DNA of 64,000 bases from Oasisia sp. SBJ-2009 (lineage: Eukaryota > Annelida > Polychaeta > Sabellida > Siboglinidae). Below the pieces are notes generated by a model that saw only the letters and a program-made list of their open reading frames with translations, was not told the DNA's origin and searched no databases. The stretch is taken from positions 744,001 to 808,000 of the forward strand of contig OZ024861.1 of NCBI GenBank assembly GCA_964017155.1, read 5' to 3'. This document shows, piece by piece, positions 60,901 to 64,000 of the stretch. Within the stretch, counting starts at the first letter, position 1, and every line of letters begins with the position of its first letter. The position numbers were made by a program, and so were the translations under genes.

Positions 60901-63729
60901 AGACATCCACCAGGTGGACACATGAAGACATCCACCAGGTGGACACATGAAGACATCACCAGGTGGACACATGAAGACATCCACCAGGTGGACACATGAA
61001 GACATCCACCAGGTGGACACATGAAGACACGGCACATGCAAAGAACAAACTCAACACAGCTGTCTGGATGATGAACCAACAACACTTATGCTGGTTTTGA
61101 TTGGGTGAATATCTTTATCTTTTTATAACATTAATTAATATTTAATACATTTAATATCATATATAGCTGTATTTATTTTTGCAATTTAAATCAATATGTA
61201 ACGTTTAGTTTCAATTGTGCAACCAATAATTTTATTTATTATTTCAGTTATAATTCCACATATACTTTGAGATGTGTCAAATTAATAATTTATATATGCA
61301 TTTATATACTATTCATATTAATTAAATTATTGCATTAGAGCATAAAGTAATTAAGTCATTGTATACAGGTTTTATTTAAAATTATTACAAAAGTACATTA
61401 TGGGAATTATGTCAATAAAATTACATGTACATAACATGTCATAATTGTGATTTATATTCTACAAAGTACAAATAGTCTGACCACCCAGTGAAGTGTTTGC
61501 AACTTCTTTGTACTAATGTTTCATTAACAAACATTTATTAAGATACACACACTGCCTTCTATAGCAATTAGGTAGAAAATCATCACAGCATTAATTTATT
61601 GGAGCAATACCTTCCTGCTTGGCTATTTACGCTAGACAGGTGGGAAATGAATTACAACTTTGCAACAGCCATACTAGACTAGTTGACCACGGATACAGCC
61701 GGAGCACCGCAATAAAGAACATTAAAATAATCAATCGTCCATAGCATGTTGACCAGTCATTAGGTCTGAAAAATACATAAATCACCACTGAATGTTGACT
61801 ACAGTGGTCAGTGGCCACTGGACTAGACTGCTGACCAAGACTGTGGCCACTGGACTAGATTGCTGACCAAGACTGACATAATTCTGAAACTCGGTCAGCT
61901 TTCTTCACCTTATTTTGCTGTGATCCTGACATACCGACTGTTAATACTAAGGCTGGTCCCCATGATGTCAGTTCAACAGGATGATTATTTAAATTATTTT
62001 ATGTACATGCAACAGTCTGGTAAAAATGCACCATTCAACATATGATAGCTTCTAATAAAAAATATTTTTTTTAGTCAATGAAGATTCAGGTTAAAAAGTC
62101 TGTAAAATAAAAAAAAAACGGAACTGGCAGTTTTCAACTCTATAATTTAAGACATTATCCTGCAAGTTAGTTTCAACATAACAAGTGTTATCAGTTGCTA
62201 AACAGTGACCTTTCTACAGTAACCAACTACCCTAAATGGTGTCACCAGAACCCACCTCAGTGACGACAGGTTGACAGGGATGGGTCTGTCCATTCGTCAC
62301 TGTGGGATTCGTATGTCTACAACAGCGACAGTGAATACATTCAAGAGACACACACTACGTCACAAATGAAACAATTACCACAAATGTTTTTAAACAGCAG
62401 ATTGTGAGGGCTAATTTTTGGGATTGTTTAGATGAATATGTAAACGATCAGTTTCTAAAAAAAATTATTACTTCTTTGAAGGGTACAAATTATGTAAAAA
62501 TTAATTTGGTTTATTGTAAGTAAAAATGTAGTAATGTGTCATTTAGCAATCACATATTGTTTAACAACTTAAAATGCACTACAATTTATTAACTATAATG
62601 CATATTATATTGGTGCTGGATGAAAGTACCAAATAACCAATGTGCTTAAAATGTCTCTGTCCATTACAATTTTAATTTCCAATATATACATGTATTGAAT
62701 GTGAGTTAACTGGAAATGAAGAATTGAACAGCTAACTTTGTAGTGTCACGTTGTGACTTCATATAGCACTTCCTGTTTGTGTAATAGGACACGCTTCTTC
62801 TGTTACTTGGCATAATATAATCACTGACACTGACTGGTTTGATGTCATATGGTGTAATAACACACACTGGCCAGCTTTTGTCTCAGGACAAAGCGCCTGT
62901 CATTTGTGTCAACTGACACTGGCCAGCTTTTGTCTCAGGACAAAGCGCCTGTCATTTGTGTCAACTGACACTGGCCAGCTTTTGTCTCAGGACAAAGCTC
63001 CTGTCATTTGTGTCAACTGACACTGGCCAGCTTTTGTCTCAGGACAAAGCTCCTGTCATTTGTGTCAACTGACACTGGCCAGCTTTTGTCTCAGGACAAA
63101 GCTCCTGTCATTTGTGTCAAATGACACTGGCCAGCTTTTGTCTCAGGACAAAGCTCCTGTCATTTGTGTCAACTGACACTGGCCAGCTTTTGTCTCAGGA
63201 CAAAGCTCCTGTCATTTGTGTCAACTGACACTGGCCAGCTTTTGTCTCAGGACAAAGCTCCTGTTATTTGTGTCAACTGACACTGGCCAGCTTTTGTCTC
63301 AGGACAAAGCTCCTGTCATTTGTGTCAACTGACACTGGCCAGCTTTTGTGTCAGCACAAAGCTCCTGTCATTTGCGTCAACTGTCACTGGTGAGTTGCCA
63401 CACGACATCGCGCCTGTCTCATCTGTCACTGTCTTCCAACTACTCACCTGTTCCATCCCTGTTAGTCTATTGATTGCACACAATGTGACAACACCAACTA
63501 ATGCAAAGCTTACCAAGAAGTAATGTTTTCTTCTGTCAAACACAGAACAGCTATAAATAGACAGACACATGAAGTGAATCTGAGCTCCATTAGCTGTACT
63601 GTGTTTATACAGATTCATCTAAAACTCTTACCTGAAGATAATTGCGAGCCTGTCAATCCAATTAGTCGGGTCGTCTTTGCTGCCCGCGATGACCTTACTT
63701 GTGCTCACTTCTTTCTCTTCGTCCATTAA
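48859..63729 (-). CDS. TNPO3: Transportin-3 gene, last 9 coding exons
   Basis: TNPO3 (transportin-SR2) is an importin-beta family, HEAT-repeat receptor that carries phosphorylated SR splicing factors into the nucleus. Exons in transcript order: 63729-63632, 62316-62256, 60572-60432, 59209-59093, 54145-54051, 53282-53126, 51050-50883, 50434-50322, 48919-48859. They join in frame to 335 residues plus stop, the C-terminal third of a ~920-residue protein. Diagnostic segments are [90 protein letters not shown] and the terminal REFQRLFR. The N-terminal Ran-binding part lies beyond the window. TNPO3 and the related IPO13 differ in these motifs; the match is to TNPO3. Confidence 0.95.
49289..50318. 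repeat. 27-bp minisatellite beside TNPO3 donor 50322
   Basis: About 37 copies of GTGTCACATGACAGGTGTGT + GGTTGTA, reaching within about 5 bases of the donor. 27 is divisible by three, so frames stay open on both strands by chance. Variants (CACGAC, CATTAC, TTTGGTG) cluster. Confidence 0.94.
50322..50434 (-). CDS. TNPO3: TNPO3 exon
   Basis: Encodes [20 protein letters not shown] and [17 protein letters not shown]. Acceptor GTTGCAG (copied in the 30-bp array), donor CAG|GTAGGA; ends phase 2. Confidence 0.95.
50424..50692. repeat. 30-bp minisatellite containing TNPO3 acceptor
   Basis: About nine copies of CACACAGCCTGCAACACACA + GGACCTTTAA. On the minus strand every unit restates the acceptor and start of the 50434 exon (GTTGCAG|GCTGTGTG). 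Distal copies lose it (CTTACAATA). Confidence 0.93.
50843..50884. repeat. Hexamer repeat containing TNPO3 donor
   Basis: About seven ACTGAC hexamers next to the exon ending at 50883. On the minus strand CCG|GTCAGT is followed by reiterated GTCAGT, i.e. the donor word itself. Confidence 0.9.
50883..51050 (-). CDS. TNPO3: TNPO3 exon
   Basis: 56 codons: [40 protein letters not shown] and [11 protein letters not shown]. Acceptor GTTGTAG, donor CCG|GTCAGT; the donor word GTCAGT is repeated in the adjoining hexamer array. Confidence 0.95.
51075..51114. repeat. 11-bp GGCGGTTCTTA array, left part
   Basis: Three to four copies left of the hAT-like element; the array resumes at 52317. Confidence 0.85.
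51115..52316. mobile_element. Non-autonomous hAT-like transposon, 8-bp TSD
   Basis: 1202-bp insertion with inverted ends CATACATGTTAAGT and CAGACATGTTAAGT. Perfect 8-bp flanking repeats TTCTTAGG lie at 51107-51114 and 52317-52324. It splits an 11-bp GGCGGTTCTTA array. The interior has TATACGTAAATCGGAGGGTC repeats and, near the right end, nested inverted GCGGGAGA/TCTCCCGC words. No transposase frame. Confidence 0.82.
52317..52378. repeat. 11-bp GGCGGTTCTTA array, right part
   Basis: Five to six copies right of the hAT-like element, continuing the array at 51075-51114. Confidence 0.85.
52430..52660 (-). mobile_element. tRNA-derived SINE (second family)
   Basis: On the minus strand, a tRNA-like head: acceptor-type GCGGTGG, A-box-like TGTGGTAGAGCACCGG, anticodon loop CTGTGAA (GTG, His-like) and B box GGTTCAATCC. 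A non-tRNA body with TCTTTCGGAAGAGACACTAA follows. The anticodon stem is mismatched, so it is not a working tRNA gene. Confidence 0.65.
52670..53125. other. TNPO3 intron, no feature seen
   Basis: AT-rich sequence between the SINE and the 53126 donor; nothing recognised. Confidence 0.5.
53126..53282 (-). CDS. TNPO3: TNPO3 exon
   Basis: Encodes [40 protein letters not shown] and IKTASVKE. Acceptor CCACAG, donor GAG|GTGAGT; ends phase 0. Confidence 0.95.
53283..54050. other. TNPO3 intron, no feature seen
   Basis: Single-copy intron sequence without recognised elements or arrays at its borders. Confidence 0.5.
54051..54145 (-). CDS. TNPO3: TNPO3 exon
   Basis: Encodes [20 protein letters not shown] then [11 protein letters not shown]. 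Acceptor GTTGTAG, donor TTAG|GTAATG; ends phase 2. The acceptor and first 24 exon bases recur in the 56-bp array. Confidence 0.95.
54120..54597. repeat. 56-bp minisatellite containing TNPO3 acceptor and exon start
   Basis: About eight units of 53-56 bp. On the minus strand each reads GTTGTAG|GCGTTCTGTGTTCCCGCC, TTCAAGGCA|GTGAGTGATAA: the acceptor of the 54145 exon and 24 of its bases, then a new donor-like GTGAGT. Each unit thus resembles a complete 27-base exon. Confidence 0.95.
54598..56025. other. TNPO3 intron, single-copy
   Basis: 1.4 kb of AT-rich intron sequence with no recognised element. Confidence 0.5.
56030..58197. repeat. 15-bp pyrimidine-rich satellite, two domains
   Basis: About 144 copies of 15 bp in two homogeneous domains: GCCACTACTTCCCTT (56030-56690) and CCCACTACTTCCCTT with CTCTT/TTCTT variants and 9-base deletions (56690-58197). 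The minus (transcribed) strand is GGGAAGTAGTGGGAA-rich. Very long open frames in all directions are artefacts. Confidence 0.97.
58198..59092. other. TNPO3 intron, 5'-side stretch
   Basis: Contains six to seven 11-bp GGGACACACAA repeats at 58720-58795. A stretch at 58905-59000 (CAGTGGAGCCTCTCAGTTAA and GTGACCTTATTA words) resembles the end of a pogo/Tigger-type DNA transposon. No gene seen. Confidence 0.5.
59093..59209 (-). CDS. TNPO3: TNPO3 exon
   Basis: 39 codons: [39 protein letters not shown]. Acceptor TTCTTTCAG, donor CAG|GTCAGT; phase 0 at both ends. The acceptor and first 13 bases are the unit of the 42-bp array. Confidence 0.94.
59197..60118. repeat. 42-bp minisatellite containing TNPO3 acceptor
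   Basis: About 22 units of 42 bp (one is 40). On the minus strand each reads GTTCTTTCAG|ATGGTGACTCTCT|GTAAGATAT: the acceptor and first 13 bases of the 59209 exon, followed by a donor-like GTAAGA. AACG/TACG variants cluster. Confidence 0.96.
60355..60447. repeat. 33-bp repeat containing TNPO3 donor
   Basis: Three copies of ~34 bp. On the minus strand CTAGTCATGCAG|GTAGGTGG recurs, i.e. the last 12 bases of the 60432 exon and its donor; the third copy reads CAG|GTACAT. Confidence 0.9.
60432..60572 (-). CDS. TNPO3: TNPO3 exon
   Basis: Encodes [36 protein letters not shown] and LLTPLVMQ. 47 codons, phase 0 at both ends. Acceptor TCTTCAG; donor CAG|GTAGGT, itself copied twice downstream. Confidence 0.95.
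60574..61030. repeat. 25-bp minisatellite at TNPO3 acceptor 60572
   Basis: About 18 copies of GAAGACATCCACCAGGTGGA + CACAT, running up to the acceptor CTTCAG. Each unit holds the palindrome TCCACCAGGTGGA. Confidence 0.94.
61031..62255. other. TNPO3 intron, no feature seen
   Basis: 1.2 kb of very AT-rich single-copy intron with no recognised element. Confidence 0.5.
62256..62316 (-). CDS. TNPO3: TNPO3 exon
   Basis: A 61-base exon completing Arg and encoding [20 protein letters not shown], conserved in TNPO3. Acceptor TTGTAG, donor GAG|GTGGGT. Too short to show up as an independent open frame. Confidence 0.93.
62317..62858. other. TNPO3 intron, no feature seen
   Basis: AT-rich single-copy intron. 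Confidence 0.5.
62859..63375. repeat. 52-bp minisatellite in TNPO3 intron
   Basis: About ten copies of a 52-bp unit (ACTGGCCAGCTTTTGTCTCA, GGACAAAGCTCCTGTCATTT, GTGTCAACTGAC), very homogeneous. It is mid-intron and not attached to a splice site. Confidence 0.95.
63632..63729 (-). CDS. TNPO3: TNPO3 exon (first in window)
   Basis: Encodes [20 protein letters not shown] then [12 protein letters not shown]. Acceptor TTTCAG; donor CAG|GTAAGA; ends phase 2. The preceding exon is outside the window. Confidence 0.9.
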
Positions 63730-64000
63730 CTGAAAGTGCAAAACCAGTCAGTAGTGAAGTATTTTTATAACAATAATTTTATTTCTTCATTATTCACACA
63801 GCTTTACCAATTAATGTGCTTCATATGATAAACTACATGTCGACTAAATGGTAAACAATTCAGTAAATTAAGTTGAAACCTAAAATATTTATAGTTTTAA
63901 GATACAGTTTAAAAGAATGCAGTTAATAACCAGTACATAAAAAATAGAAGGAAGTGTCACCTAGATGTGCTTTTAAAAATAAACAACAATACCTGTACAC
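63730..64000. other. TNPO3 intron at window edge
   Basis: AT-rich intron sequence upstream of the 63729 exon; no exon seen. Confidence 0.5.

Overview
This window is genomic DNA from a multicellular animal, most likely a non-vertebrate. It holds three conserved housekeeping genes broken into short exons by GT-AG introns, several non-LTR retrotransposon relics, tRNA-derived SINEs, hAT-like DNA transposons and a very high density of minisatellites. An amphioxus-like cephalochordate would fit, because I recall (unchecked) that minisatellites at exon-intron junctions, called 'mirages', were reported from the amphioxus Adh locus. The sequence alone does not settle the species.

Layout. (1) Positions 413-16262, minus strand: CTP synthase (CTPS1-like), 13 coding exons from the initiator Met to about residue 516; the last exon(s) lie beyond position 1. 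(2) Positions 16.3-28.2 kb: the 5' side of CTPS and a transposon island with a recent 2.4-2.9 kb tandem duplication, two different decayed LINE families, a foldback element, very long CCCT tracts, an RTE-like fragment, a decayed MULE-type transposase fragment and an alternating CGTGCG tract. (3) Positions 28426-45530, plus strand: complete CDC40/PRP17 splicing factor, 13 coding exons, 577 codons, head-to-head with CTPS. (4) Positions 48859-63729, minus strand: the last 9 coding exons (335 residues) of transportin-3 (TNPO3), tail-to-tail with CDC40; its 5' part lies beyond position 64000. All exon phases were checked by joining codons across introns and all join in frame. Incidentally, CDC40 is a spliceosome factor and TNPO3 imports SR splicing factors, but nothing here shows that the neighbourhood is functional.

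The striking feature is the repeat landscape. At 13 splice sites, and at the CDC40 stop codon, the tandem-repeat unit is not purely intronic: it contains the splice site itself plus the adjoining exon bases, so the junction has been copied up to about 40 times into the intron. Examples are the CTPS catalytic-cysteine exon start (37-bp unit), the CTPS exon 2 donor (55-bp unit), the CDC40 exon 7 donor (36-bp unit) and the TNPO3 54145 acceptor (56-bp unit). Some units carry both an acceptor and a donor-like signal and could act as tiny in-frame cassette exons. A 135-bp identical copy of part of CTPS exon 9 also sits inside an unrelated intronic minisatellite. I regard this class of splice-junction minisatellites as the candidate unusual system of the window. 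Most long open frames in the repeats are artefacts of unit lengths divisible by three and are not genes. I see no virus or toxin gene.
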